Shown: piece after piece, positions 47,729-59,254 of the stretch
How the letters are laid out: every line of letters starts with the position of its first letter
How positions within the stretch are numbered: position 1 is the stretch's first letter
DNA from: Liolophura sinensis
Lineage: Eukaryota; Mollusca; Polyplacophora; Chitonida; Chitonidae
Reading direction: 5' to 3'
Length of the DNA: 64,000 nt
NCBI RefSeq assembly: GCF_032854445.1
Contig: NC_088305.1
Span: 22,732,955 to 22,796,954 of the forward strand
The notes under the pieces: model-generated
What the model was told of the DNA's origin: nothing
Database searches by the model: none
Seen by the model: only the letters and a program-made list of their open reading frames with translations
Program-made: the position numbers and the translations under genes

Positions 47729-48770
47729 TTCCCATGTACCGCCAGGGAGCGAGGTAGAATAACTCTGAATGTAAAATGGACAAAGCCCGGGACCAATCCA
47801 AGACCATGTGCAGGTAGTTGGTAGATTTTTGCATGTACGACTAGGGAGGGAAGTAGTATAACTGTGACTGTAAGCTGGGTAAAGCCCAGGAGAAATCCAC
47901 GACCATGTGCAGGTTTCTAGTTGATCATCCCATGTACGACCACGGAGGCAGGGAGGTAGCATAACTGTGAATGTAAACTAGACAAAGCCCGGGGCAAATC
48001 AACGACCATGCGCAGGTTGCTGGTAGGTCATCCCATGTACGACCAGGCAGGGAGGGAGGTAGCTTAACTGTGAATGTAAACTGGGCAAAGCTCGGGGGAG
48101 ATCCAAGACCATGTGCAGGTTACTGGTAGGTCTTCTCATGTACGACCAGGGAGGGAGGGAGGTAGCTTAACTGTGAATGTAAACTGGACAAAGCCTAGGG
48201 GAAATCCACGACCATGTGCATGTTGCTGGTAGATCCTTCCCATGTACGACCAGGGAGGGAGGTAGCTTAACTGTGAATGTAAACTGGACAAAACCCGGGG
48301 GAGATCCAAGACCATGTGCAGGTTACTGGTAGGTCCTTCCCATGTACGACCAGGGAGGGAGGTAGCTTAACTGTGAATGTAAACTGGACAAAGCCTAGGG
48401 GAAATCCACGACCATGTGCATGTTGCTGGTAGATCCTTCCCATGTACGACCAGGGAGGGAGGTAGCTTAACTGTGAATGTAAATTGGACAAAGACCAGGG
48501 GAAATCCACGACCATGTGCATGTCGCTGGTAGGTCCTTCCCATGTACGGCCAGGTAGGGAGGTAGTATAACTCTGAATGTAAACTGAACAAAACCCGGGA
48601 GAAATCCACAACCATGTGCATGTTGCTGGTAGACCCTTCCCATGTACGGCCAGGGAGGGAGGTTGTATAACTGTGAATGTAAACTGAACAAAGCCCAGGG
48701 AAAATCCACGACCATGTGCAGGTTGCTGGTAGATCTTCCCATGTACGACCGGGGAGGGAAGGAAGTGACT
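47729..48770 (-). repeat. 100-bp minisatellite derived from SINE-A
   Basis: About ten units. CATGTACGAC recurs at 48241, 48341 and 48441 (period 100). Each unit reads CTTCCCATGTACGACCAGGG, GGTAGCTTAACTGTGAATGT, AAACTGGACAAAGCC, then GGGGAAATCCACGACCATGT and GCAGGTTGCTGGTAG. Reverse-oriented SINE-A has GGGGAAACCCACGACCATCC, GCAGGTTG and CTTCCCACGTACGGCCGG in the same order, so the unit is an internal SINE segment plus about 40 bp of new sequence. Repetitive frames of up to 153 codons on the minus strand are rejected as genes. Confidence 0.9.
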
Positions 48771-49129
48771 GTGTTATATTTTCGGACCACATCGTTTCCA
48801 CAGCTCTTTTCCATATTTTCAACACCATTTGGGTTAAGTAACGAAATTGCCACGTGTCGAGACGACCATATTTGCTGTACTATAACACGGAAGCGTCTTG
48901 CTGATGACGTCAGGCGTAACATTTTCAAGGTTCAACAAAAGAAGTCGATTTTTGACCAATTTATTGGTAACACTGATTAAATACGAATGGACACTGTGTT
49001 GTTCGGGATGTTAGAGTAAATGTGGACAAAATCGTTGTAAACGGGAGAAGTTTGCAGGCTATAAACGCCACTTGGTACCACGTCCCCATGTACTGTGGAA
49101 ACAACAACACAAACTTGGCAACATGAATC
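48771..49129. other. Intergenic, with one CRE
   Basis: A full CRE (TGACGTCA) at 48905-48912. No TATA in useful spacing and no frame. Confidence 0.4.
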
Positions 49130-49410
49130 AATGAGATACGAAAACAGGTGCTAAATACACCGTGCGCTTGGCACAATCCATATTTGTGGTCATTGACGTC
49201 GACCGTGAATGTAAATATACCACGTGCTTGATACAACCCATAGTCGTAATCATTGACGTCGACTGTACATGTAAATATACCGTGTGTTGGAACAACCCAT
49301 AGTCGTTGTCATGGACGTCGACTGTACATGTAAATATACCGTGTGATTGATACAACCCATAGTCGTAGTCATGGACGTTGACTGTGTATGTAAATATACC
49401 GTGGCTAGAA
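49130..49410 (+). repeat. 60-bp minisatellite, ~5 copies
   Basis: GTAAATATAC recurs at 49211, 49271, 49330 and 49390. Units carry ACAACCCATAGTCGT and a near-CRE TTGACGTCGACTGT (GGACGTCGACTGT in some copies). Confidence 0.92.
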
Positions 49411-49897
49411 AATATCTCTTTACAACTCTCTTATTTCCTACGGGACTTACGAGCCCATCGGCATCATCTTCGCTGAGATGTGACCAAACACGTACCTTGT
49501 GGAGCTGGAAATTTTGCTGTAGAGTCCAGTGTTGTTGTTCACATTGGCTACATCCTGAAAAACTGAAGGATGGATAGATTTAAACGTGCAGGATATGCGA
49601 CGCCCTCAAAACAAAAATTTAGCTTAAACTTTTGTTAACATGCCTCAACTTCTTCGAAAGATGTAAGGCTCCAAGTTGTACAACAGGATGACAAATCACT
49701 ACCGGTTGAACAAAACTTGCGAAAAACACACAGTTTTAGAAACACCGAACCATACACGGTGTAATGGTTCAGTGTACTCAGTGTGATTTGAAACCAAAAT
49801 TAAATACTACAAGTTAATAAAGGCAACCATTACAAATGCATTTTTTATTAGCAATTCCAGCACTTCAAATGACGATATATGCCGTGCAATAAAAAGG
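49411..49897. other. Intergenic, nothing recognised
   Basis: No frame or repeat supported. Confidence 0.4.
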
Positions 49898-50054
49898 GCG
49901 GAAACAGGGCAGAGCCCGGGGGAAATCCACAGCCATCGACAGGTTGCTGGCAGACCTTCCCACGTACGGCCTGAGAAGAAGGCAGCATGAGCTGGACTTG
50001 AACTCACAGCGACTGCACTGGTGAGAGACTCCTGGATCATTACGCTGCGCTACA
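49898..50054 (-). mobile_element. SINE-A copy without conserved tail
   Basis: GGGCAGAGCCCGGGGGAAAT, GACAGGTTGCTGGCAGACCT, CCCACGTACGGCCTGAGAAG, the B-box complement and GAGAGACTCCTGGATCATTA. It ends inside the head, before the A box. Confidence 0.85.
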
Positions 50055-50864
50055 CGCTGAAATCAAAATCAAATGATACTGTATTACACCTAAACCATAG
50101 ACATATAGCAATGTAGATTAACACCTTACTGTGTTGAAGGCGATGGGCTGTCGCCGTAACATCAGTAAATAATATACATTGTCCAGTAGATCAGTAAATA
50201 CAGTGTCTATGTTGAGAGGAAAAAAGGAGTAAATACGCGAAAACCATTTCTGTGTTATTTCCTAATTTCATATTGTCACAAGTTTACTTGTTAACAACGT
50301 CAAATCATTAACAAATCAAACAGAACTGTTGTACTTTCCTATCATTAATCTTGTTCAGGATAGCCGTGATCAGACATGGCTCCTTGTTCCTGTCCAGGAT
50401 CCAGCTGTAGGTCAGGTCACAATTCCATCATACATAGTCATTTCGCATATTCACTTGCAAATTCACGGTTGTGAGTGTACGGAATCTTATCCGTACACCC
50501 TTAACTACTCCAACATCAAACAGTGTCCAGCACAATCGACTAATACTAGTGTGTTTACTGATTCTCTTAATGCTGCACAAGAAAAGACGCTTTAAATGCG
50601 ACTTACAGTTTACCTCTCTAAGAAAGTTTTTACAACGTTTCCTTTGTGAATACGTTGGTAAAATGTTTGAAAATATCCCTTTATCTCAACGTGCTATCAT
50701 GAAAACATGCATGGTTGACGTCTTATTCTCCAAAAACAATCTCTTAAATTTAATATGCGAAATTTTTTATTTTTTCTTACTTATAAATATCCTTATGAGG
50801 TCAATAAAACATAATCTCAACATGTCTAAATTATACAATTGTGATGTTTGTGAATAATGATTTT
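50055..50864. other. Unassigned; one long but unrecognised frame
   Basis: The 128-codon plus frame at 50471-50857 is the longest non-repetitive frame outside the two genes. I see no family resemblance, no promoter and a hydrophobic, AT-driven C-terminus, so I do not call it a gene. Confidence 0.35.
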
Positions 50865-50985
50865 ATTATCAACAACTTGTATACTAGCATGGTACACGAT
50901 TTGAATAATGAATTTACTCATTTGCCAAAGTCATTCTTTGCGTCTTTCCAACATCACTGAAAACTGTTGATTGCATGTTGGACGT
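50865..50985 (+). repeat. Dispersed repeat, copy 2 of 2
   Basis: Partner of 22135-22250; see there. Confidence 0.6.
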
Positions 50986-51614
50986 CATTTTCGTTGGCTG
51001 ATGGCATTCCAATGTTTGTTACCGGTGAAGATCCCTTTAAGCTTTGCAAGACCAACATCCCGGACTACATGCCTGTTTGCTCAATACTCACCCTGCCAAC
51101 ATCAAAGTTATGTTGTACTTGGATATCAGATACCGAGCATTGTGCTGCCGGCACCGTTGCCAGCATCACTACAACTGAGATTGAGGTCACGTTACCACGC
51201 TCAAGTGCAGGGTTACGTTTTCACAAAAGAGCGTGCTTCATGCACCCCGTGTGGTTTCTACCATTGCAATGCTCGGATGCGTCATGTTAGACCTGGTCGT
51301 TATGATATTAACCACAATACCAGGTAAGGTAATCAACTAACTTCTATTAACCATAATTCACTTCTCCAAATGTAAAGTCTTTTTTTAGTTGTGTACAGAT
51401 TAAAACTTGGTTTGATCTTATATACATTTAATGGTGTCACAATAACAACATTCTCTGATAGTTTCAGAACAGATGAGACCATGTAAAATAATACGCTGAT
51501 ATTTATAGAATGTAACGAAGTATAAAGCATATTAAAGACATGAATTCCAAGGCAATATTCATAATATATTAAACAGATGATACCAACTGTCATACTTCGT
51601 ACATATATGAACAG
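50986..51614. other. Unassigned; exon-like stretch without support
   Basis: A GC-richer segment at 50986-51327 is open in two overlapping plus frames, and ACCAG|GTAAGG at about 51322 resembles a splice donor. Neither frame resembles a family. Confidence 0.3.
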
Positions 51615-52627
51615 TGTTATGTATGACTATTTAACGTTTTCATGCACTGTTAGTCTGCGGACCTTTGTGAAAACATAACAGGCCCTGTTATATGTGTGCA
51701 GCGCGGACCTGATCGAAAGCACCTTGTTCAATGCTTTGTTTATTTCACTGACTGTTCATTGGCTGTTACTTCTGTGTTTAAAAATAGTTGAATCCACCTG
51801 GCACGTATATAAGCCGTGTTTTCTGTGCAGAGAGGAGGTATTTTTGTTGCATCCACTGGGAGCCAGGAGAGTGTGCGACGGTCTCGTATCGAGTCCATTA
51901 TTTTGATATGAGCTGGTGATGCCAATTTCATTTGGGAGGACAGATTTTTATGCCGACACCGTTTGTGTACCACAGTTGTACTGATGTCTGGTTTATGTGA
52001 ATTTCTGCGGAAGTCACGTTTATTGGTGTTCGGGTCTTTATTATGACTATACAGTGTTGACTGTGTAATTTGTTTAACACGCTGACCTCACCTGACCGAC
52101 AAGGTCGTCAAGGACTCTAAACTGAAGTTTTCAGTTTTGCAAAGGACGTTCGTTCTGCCACAAGGTGACATTACTTTACGTCTCTGAACGGCTCGTTTGT
52201 GAGCTTCTGCGGGAGCTGTGACTGATCTAAAGTGGATTCCACCTCCATGCCTGTATTTACCCTGTGTTGTGCTCTGCGGGTGTGACGTCATTCAAAGGCT
52301 TGACTGTTCCAGTTCTGTGTAACCTGTGTACTGTGTTCGCGTTCGCTATCCTAGCGAAGTACCTGACTGGGACAATTTGTGACTTGTGTGAATTGTGTGT
52401 TTATCCCATGGTCTTTACGTTGGATCTCCTGGAACACGTTCCTTGGGATGCAAAGGTGAACTGGAAACTTTTAAAGACCGGTAATACTGATGTGTATGTT
52501 TTTTTTATGTTGTTGTTGTTGAACTGTCTGTAAACTGTACGTCTCATTTTATATATAAAGCCATTGTTTACATTGTAATATTGAGTCACTGAGTCTGTTT
52601 TCTGTTGCCGTTTTCAATACCGTAACA
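51615..52627 (+). mobile_element. Probable solo LTR
   Basis: A 1013-bp segment starting TGTTA (51615-51619) and ending TAACA (52623-52627), inverted 5-bp ends typical of Ty3-type LTRs, bounded by a 4-bp direct repeat ACAG (51611-51614 and 52628-52631). Inside are an inverted CCAAT (51758-51762), a TATATAA box (51806-51812), a perfect CRE (52283-52290) and a TATATAAAGCC polyadenylation-like region near 52548. No gag-pol sequence adjoins it and no second copy lies in the window. Confidence 0.55.
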
Positions 52628-53494
52628 ACAGCAGAAATCATTCCTAACCGACTTCTCCTGTCCTTCATAAGATATACGCAGAAGTATGAGCCATAGATGT
52701 GACTAAAGGTGATGGAACCACTTATTTTGAAACTAATGGAATACGTTTGAGATTTCTGTTTTTAATGATGTCTTACAATGTACATGGGAATAGAATGAGG
52801 AAACAAATTATTGTCAGGAGACCTGGGATCAATTCCGCAAAGACATTTCTGACTGAAGTCAAAATTTGAAATAAAATCTTAAAGCTTATTTTTCGGTTTT
52901 ACAAAGTAAAATGTTGTTCACCTCATCAGTGTTATCTTAAGCCAAATGCATCAAAATTTCAACATTCAGTACCAAAAACTGGGGGTTTTTGGGGGAATTG
53001 AAATCTTGAATTCGTCAGAAATGGCTCGGTGGAATCAGCCTCAGCGGAATCCATTCAAGGCATTTCGACATTTGACGTAAGCCTTTAGAGATCTGGCCAA
53101 TCACAAACAACAACTGGAATGTGTTTGGATAAGTAATTACATTTATATTAGCTTATTTTTGAAAGAAATAGCATGAAATAATGTACATTTCTCCTAAGCA
53201 TACAAATGTGTAGAAAAAATGTAAAAACTTATAGTCATTTTAACTAAGGAAATTATAGTGGACGTATTGTTACAATAATTGAGTCAGAACCTGTCGTGTT
53301 AAGGAAGCTTGTTTTGCACCAATAACATGGAATTCTCGGCCATAAACAGTGGCTTTACCAAATTGATTTTAATGATCCTAGTATATAATTATTAGGTAAT
53401 TAAGTACCGCAAACAGTATTAATTGGTGTTATCAAGGTTTGCTCCCTTATCGTGCGTTTGCAGGGATGTTATCTCAGCATTATGACTGCCCATG
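52628..53494. other. Intergenic, nothing recognised
   Basis: AT-rich, no frame or array. Confidence 0.4.
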
Positions 53495-53670
53495 ATTTTT
53501 TTTATTGGTGTTCTACACGGTACTCAACAATATTTCATCTGTACGACTGCCTCTACATGTAGCATAATCGTGAGAGGAAACCGAACAGAGTCCGGGGAAA
53601 CCCATGAACATCCACGATGAGAGGTTTTCGGGTGACTGTTGCGCGCTAACACGCGAAGTACTTGGCCGCA
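53495..53670 (-). mobile_element. SINE-A copy, diverged
   Basis: TTATTGGTGTTCTACACGGT, TGAGAGGAAACCGAACAGAG and CCGGGGAAACCCATGAACAT, then a shortened head with GCGCGCTAACACGCGAAG. An internal part is deleted. Confidence 0.8.
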
Positions 53671-54229
53671 TCTGTCTGTGATCTGAGATACCTAGGTTTT
53701 ATTTGTTTATGACATAAGAATCAGACATACATATCTGAGTACTGTCTGAAATTGTGATATATTTCAGATGTGTTCACATTTCTTCTTAGCTGTATCATAT
53801 AACATTGCCTAACACACATCCTGTATACAATGTCGTTGTGATCTGTGCCACAGGTGGTGAGGTGTACGTCACGCTATAACATGTACAAATGTATGCAGCA
53901 GCTGACTAAATTAAAAGAATATTGCATTTTTCTTTCTATGTTTATTCTACATACTACTCAAAAATAGGTAAATAGCCTCAAGCACTGGGCTGAGTTTTCA
54001 AGGTCCACCGAAAATGTCTTGTCTTCTTCAAATTTTAAAATATGTAACCATTAATTTTCCATACAAGTGCACCAAGATATAGAAAAGTACATAACTTTCT
54101 GCTGTTTTGAAACAAATTATTATTCATAGTAAGAGTAAGCAGTCAAGAAAATGTTAACGATGGAAAGAACAAAACTTCAGATGAGCGCAAAATACGCCTG
54201 AACAAATACATTTCAAATGTACAAAAGAA
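53671..54229. other. Intergenic, nothing recognised
   Basis: No frame, SINE or array. Confidence 0.4.
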
Positions 54230-54930
54230 TACCAGCAGCGTTGTGAGGAGTATAAACACTAAGGAAAAGGGCTCACGGGTGTTGATGTGTGTGTTGAAAC
54301 ATCATCACATCTGTATCTATGTATCAGCATTGTGAGGAGTGTAAAAACTGAGGAAAACCGTTTCACGGGTGTTGATGCGTGTGATGAAAGATCATCCCAT
54401 TTGTATCTATGTATCAGCATTGTAAAAGTATAAACACTAAGGAAAAGGGTTCACGGGTGTTGACGTGTGTGTTGAAACATCATCACATCTGTATCTATGT
54501 GTCAGCATTGTGAGAGTGTAAACACTGAGCAAAACTGCTTCACGGGTGTTGATGTGTGTGTTGAAACATCATCACATCCGTATATATGAATCCACCAAAA
54601 CTTAAACCAGCAAATACATAAAACAATCGGAAATGTAGCCCTACCACGAAGGAACAGATGGACAAAATTACAATACTGTAATTTGCGCCGTCTAATGACA
54701 GTCAGCGTATAAAATGGACAAATGTGAGTCGCCACACATCATTACATCTGTATCTATGTATCCACTAAAAATTAAAACTGCAGATGGATTTGTAGCCCGG
54801 ACACGAAATCAAGTCTATCTTTGTAGTATATGTAGAGATGATAGCCAGCTGGTTACCATTGCAACGGTTAAAATAGGTAAATGTTGGTCACCACACATCG
54901 TCATCTTTGTATCTAAGTATTCACTAAGAA
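54230..54930 (+). repeat. ~89-bp minisatellite, decaying to the right
   Basis: CACGGGTGTTGATG/ACG recurs at 54274, 54364, 54452 and 54541. Units also hold ATCATCACATCTGTATCTAT and GTATCAGCATTGTGAGGAGT. Looser copies with CACATC and GTATCTATGTATCCACTAA continue to about 54930. Confidence 0.85.
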
Positions 54931-55109
54931 TTAAAATTTAATATCGAAAAGAATTAGAGTTTAGCCTGGAAACGAAGTTCATGCCTTATTTTACAGTAGA
55001 TATCAGGGAAATAGCAGGCCAGAGAAAACTACAGCAATGAAAACTATGTATTCACGAAACATGAAAAACGTACAGGAAAATTAATTGGAGATCTAGCCTG
55101 AACACGAAT

Positions 55110-55880
55110 AAGGACGGACAGACTGACAGACGGGCTGACAGAGGGACAAAATTGCCATGGCATAATACGTTGACGAAAGGGATGTGATAACGGAATGCAC
55201 GGTATGCTGACGGGAAAGATGTGACAATTGAACACAAGGCGTGCTGATGTGGGAGATGTGACAACTGAATACACGGTGTGGTGACAGGGGGAGTATGAGA
55301 ACAGAATAACCCGTGTGGTAACGGGAGAGATGTGACAGCTGAATACACGGTGTGGTGACAGAGGAGATGTGATAACTGAATAACCGGTGTGGTGACGGGG
55401 GAGATATCATAATGTAATAACCTATGTAGTGACGAGCGAGATGGGACAACTGAATACACCATGTGGTGACGGGAGGGATGTGACAACTGAATACATGGTG
55501 TGGTGACAGAGGAGACATGGCCATTAGGTACACGGTGTGGTGACCATCGAGATATGACAACTGAATACACCATGTGGTGACGGGAGGGATGTGACAACTG
55601 AATACATGGTGTGGTGACAGAGGAGACATGGCCATTAGGTACACGGTGTGGTGACCATCGAGATATGACAACTGAATACACCATGTGGTGACGGGAGGGA
55701 TGTGACAACTGAATACATGGTGTGGTGACAGAGAAGACATGGCCATTAGGTACACGGTGTGGTGACCATAGAGATATGACAACTGAATACACCGTGTGGT
55801 AATGGGAGAGATTTGACAAGTAAATATACTTTCCGGTGACAAGGGATATGTTGCAGCGGAATACATGGTGTCAGTCCTGC
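55110..55880 (+). repeat. 37-bp minisatellite with 111-bp higher-order unit
   Basis: Monomers of about 37 bp end in TGTGGTGAC and hold TGACAACTGAATAC. At 55440-55800 they form a trimer of 111 bp (GGAGACATGG at 55511 and 55622, GAAGACATGG at 55733). Because 111 is a multiple of 3, two overlapping minus frames of 255 and 257 codons stay open; they are repeat artefacts. Confidence 0.92.
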
Positions 55881-56391
55881 AGTGAAATATGCTTTCACGT
55901 GCTCAGTGTCAGGTTTTCTTCTTGTGCTAATCTGAACGCCTACACATAAGAGATATATCCCTGAGGATAAACAAAAAACCAGCAGTGAAAATAAGTACTG
56001 GTTTATATAAAAAATGATATACCCCAAATCAGTCAATTTATCTTATTATCTAGTGCTTGCAGTCAACTACTTACTCATTGATCGGTATAAAAACGCAAAA
56101 ATCTAATATTATATATAAAATAGGTCGATGGTAATTTAATAGGAGAATGAAGTACACAAGATCACAACATTTTGTCAAATGCGCAATAAGTAACAGGATG
56201 AATATCCTCACAAATTTAACAAATCGGGTAATTAGTTACCGAAAATCTGACGGCAATGCATTAACCACAGAAACCTAAAAACTGGTGAACCATTAGCTTG
56301 CCCGGGGAAGCAAAAAGTCCAAACAAAAAGCTCTACTTACCTTTCTCTTAACCATGTTATATCGTGCCTAAAATCCCACTGTGTGTTCTGG
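55881..56391. other. Intergenic, nothing recognised
   Basis: AT-rich, no feature. Confidence 0.4.
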
Positions 56392-56600
56392 TTGTTCGCG
56401 TGTTAGCGCCTCACTATAATCCAGGAGCCTGTCAACTCGCTGTCAGATTAAACCCAACTCATGCTGGCTTCCTTTCCGGTAATACGTAGATAGGTCTCCC
56501 AGGTTCTGCCGGTTTCCTCCCACTATAATGCTGGCCGCCGTCGTATAAGTGAAATATTCTTGAAAAGGGCGTAAAACACCAATCAAATAAGTGAATAAAT
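56392..56600 (+). mobile_element. SINE-A copy, diverged head
   Basis: GTTCGCGTGTTAGCGCCTCA, an eroded B-box region, CTCATGCTGGCTTCCTTTCC and the intact tail (CTGGCCGCCGTCGTATAAGT, AAAACACCAATCAAATAAGT). The middle has lost about 40 bp. Confidence 0.85.
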
Positions 56601-56636
56601 CACAGCGTAAGCTCTAAAGTTTAACAAGAGGTTTGT

Positions 56637-56817
56637 GCCTCGGGGCCTTAGAGTGGTTAGCGGCTGTTCGTGGTTCCTTCATGTGGCCTAACATGAAGCT
56701 TTGAGATACCCTGACTTCCTCCGTATTCCACTGAACACTGAGCTAAGTCCTTGAGCCGGAAATTTGACTGTGGATTTGAGCTGTGATTGAATACTTCACC
56801 TACTAACCTCCCGAGGC
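56637..56817. repeat. 181-bp segment with 8-bp inverted ends
   Basis: GCCTCGGG at 56637-56644 and its reverse complement CCCGAGGC at 56810-56817. It could be a small MITE or a chance pairing within a SINE-like repeat. Confidence 0.3.
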
Positions 56818-56829
56818 CTGGTTCCTTTG

Positions 56830-57229
56830 TATTGTATTCATGTTACTGTTCATTAAATGTGATGAGAGTGCAGCATTTGAGCTAATCTAGGCGACGTTTA
56901 GCAAACATCTAATGTGCATAAAACCAGTGGTGAAGGAGACGTCTGTGTTGTTACTCTTTAGGCATTCACATGAATAATGAACCGGGGTAAGTTCATTACA
57001 AGAGGTCGTATGTCACCGGTTACGAGTGGCCATTTGGAAATTAATTTTAGAATTTGTGGCTGATTTCAACTTTCTTGGCCTTATCCTCAGCAAAAATCTG
57101 CCATGAACGCCACATATTTCATACTTTTAAAATAAAAGTTCACGTTATAAAGAAACTATAAAACATATGGAGTAGTTAATGAAAAAAAAAATCAACTACT
57201 GACACTAAATCTGTTGCATAGTTACCTAG
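56830..57229. other. Intergenic, nothing recognised
   Basis: No feature supported. Confidence 0.4.
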
Positions 57230-57660
57230 CAATTCGCATTATGACGTGTGGATAGGGGATTTTCGACCCACCTCTTGTTAGATATCGTCTTTGCATAATA
57301 ATACCAGGATGTGAATGAAGCATGTCTAGAAAAATTGTCTGATTGTATAAATTCAGGTTGAACGCATTTGTTAGCTGAAAAGGTCAAATTCTAGTGCACA
57401 TATATTTATTAAAGGTGTGTCACATCCTCATTTATAACATTATTACACGAAGACAATTTATACCGAGAGATGGTCCAAAATACCCACTATTCAAAAATTA
57501 CTTTTAAGTGTCCTTTACTCTTCAAAGAAAAATTGAAAAAAAAGCTATTGAGGCCCACATTTACAACTAACGTTTTGCACTCTGAAGTCTATGTGACTTT
57601 AATGTTTTCTCCAGCTTTAACGTCCGACAAGCTTGGCTAACTTGAAGCTAATTAATCCTT
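57230..57660. mobile_element. Foldback element, copy 1 (partial)
   Basis: A short plus arm (57285-57380: a GTCTTTGCATAATAATACCA block and TTTGTTAGCTGAAAAG) is followed by a longer minus arm (57415-57640: CACATCCTCATTTATAACAT, AAAATACCCAC, ATTGAGGCCCACATTTACAA and GAAGTCTATGTGACTTTAAT). Both arms match the element at 58110-59120. The left arm is truncated. Confidence 0.65.
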
Positions 57661-57820
57661 GCTTTTTTCAAGCCGGTATCCGGTCAACCATGGAAACTCT
57701 ACATTGTACTAACACTAGACTGTCGTCATTTCGTGCTTGTCCACCTCTTTTTTCGCCTTTATGCTTCATGTAAATCTCTCTTATTCTGATTTTTTTCCGT
57801 TAAGCTGCCATCGGCGTTAT

Positions 57821-58046
57821 ATTTATTTGTTTATTTGAATGGCGTTTTACGACATACTCATAAATTTTGACTTATACGACGGTGGCCAGCATTATGGTGA
57901 GAGGAAATCGGGCAGAGCCCGGGGAAAACCCATGACCCATCCGCAGGTTGCTGGCAGACATCCCCACGTACGGCCGGAGAGGAAGCCAGCACGAGCTGGG
58001 CTTCAACTCACGGCGAACGCACTGGTGAAAGGCTCCTGGGTCATGA
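57821..58046 (-). mobile_element. SINE-A copy, near full length
   Basis: The tail (GAATGGCGTTTTACGACATA, TTATACGACGGTGGCCAGCA) through body and B box (complement of GTGAGTTGAAGCCC) to GGCTCCTGGGTCATGACACC, where the A-box half of the head is lost. The 153-codon frame at 57839-58300 is driven by this insertion. Confidence 0.88.
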
Positions 58047-58109
58047 CACCGCTCTGGAGTGCGGAGAGACGGAGAGACCCTGCCCCCACCCCACCAATCG
58101 GCGTTAAAT

Positions 58110-59120
58110 CCACTTTATTTAAAGGTGAAGAAAACATAAAAAAAGTTCAGATGAAAGAGTGCAAAAAGTTATTCCTAAATGTGGTCTTCAATATTTTTTC
58201 CGATTTTTCTTTATGGAGAACAAGACTCAAATGTCGGACGTTAAAGCTGGAGAAAACATTAATGTTACATAGACTTCAGGGGCCTCCGTGGCTCAGTTGA
58301 TTAGCATGCTAGCGCAGCGTAATGACGCAGGAGTCTCTCACCAATGCGGTCGCTGTGAGTTCAAGTCCAGCTCATGCTGCCTTCCTCTCCGGCCGTACGT
58401 GGGAAGTTCTGCCAGCAAACTGCGGATGGTCGTTGGTTTCCCCCGGGCTCTGCCCGGTTTCCTCCCACCATAATGCTGGCTGCCGTCGTATAAGTGAAAT
58501 ATTCTTGAGTACGGCGTAAAACACCAATCAAATAAATAATTAAATACATAAACCTCTGAGTGCAAAAAGTTAGTTGTAAATGTAGGCCTCAATAGCTATT
58601 TTTTCAATTTTTCGGTGAATGGTGAAAGACACTTAAAAGTAATTTTTGTATGGTGGGTATTAGGAACCACCTTTTGGTATTTATAGTCTTTGCGTAATAA
58701 CGTCATAAATGAGGATGTAACATAGGTTTAATACGTATTTTTGCTCTACAATTTGTTCTTTTCAGCTAACAAATGTATTAAACCTCATCTGGGATCATAT
58801 TTATATTTTTAATATGTTCATAAATATTATCATAATTTAGGTTAAATGCATGTGTTTCGATATAAAAAACAAATTTACATTCAAATAAATTTATTAGACA
58901 AACATCGCATCTTTATTTAGAACATTATTATGCAACAACGATAAATATCAAAAGCTGGCCCCAAATACCCACCATGCAAAAATATTTTCAAATACCCTTT
59001 TCTCTTGAAAAGAAAAATCCAAAAAAATATTAAAGACCATATAAATAAGTTTTGAAGCTCTTTCATCTGATCTGGGCATCATTTTTATGTTTTCTTCTCC
59101 TTCAACATAGTTGAGCAAAA
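58110..59120. mobile_element. Foldback element, copy 2, split by a SINE
   Basis: Left (plus) arms at 58115-58225, 58235-58280 and 58551-58735 and a right (minus) arm at 58870-59115 are reverse complements. Examples are GAAGAAAACATAAA, AGATGAAAGAG, AATATTTTTTCCGATTTTTC and GTGGGTATTAGG against their complements near 59090, 59060, 59020 and 58970. A SINE-A at 58281-58550 interrupts one arm, since copy 1 (57560-57620) reads through that point unbroken. There is no transposase, so it is non-autonomous. Confidence 0.7.
58281..58550 (+). mobile_element. SINE-A, full length, nested in foldback arm
   Basis: Complete: A box (TGGCTCAGTTGA), B box (GAGTTCAAGTCC), body and tail ending in AATAAATAATTAAAT. 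Probable diverged target duplication: ACATAGACTTCAG before and ACATAAACCTCTG after. Confidence 0.93.
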
Positions 59121-59254
59121 AACCAGTCCACTGTCCAGTAAACTGTTCACCAAGCTGTCCTGTATAAACTGTCTAGAAAAATGAAATGAACACGTGGTTT
59201 TCTTAAATGTAGTATATATATTTATACACGGATATTGGTCGTTTCCTATACTAT

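Noticed and set aside
48267-48928. Minus-strand frames of 114-153 codons with repeated TWSWISPG-like motifs
   Set aside because: They are translations of the SINE-derived 100-bp array.
50471-50857. 128-codon plus frame
   Set aside because: Non-repetitive, but no recognised domain, no promoter and AT-driven hydrophobic composition. Kept only as a remark.
55052-55866. Two overlapping minus-strand frames of 255 and 257 codons
   Set aside because: Both run through the 37/111-bp array. Two overlapping frames being open at once is typical of repeats with a period divisible by three.
57839-58300. 153-codon plus frame
   Set aside because: It starts inside a reverse SINE-A and ends in a foldback arm.
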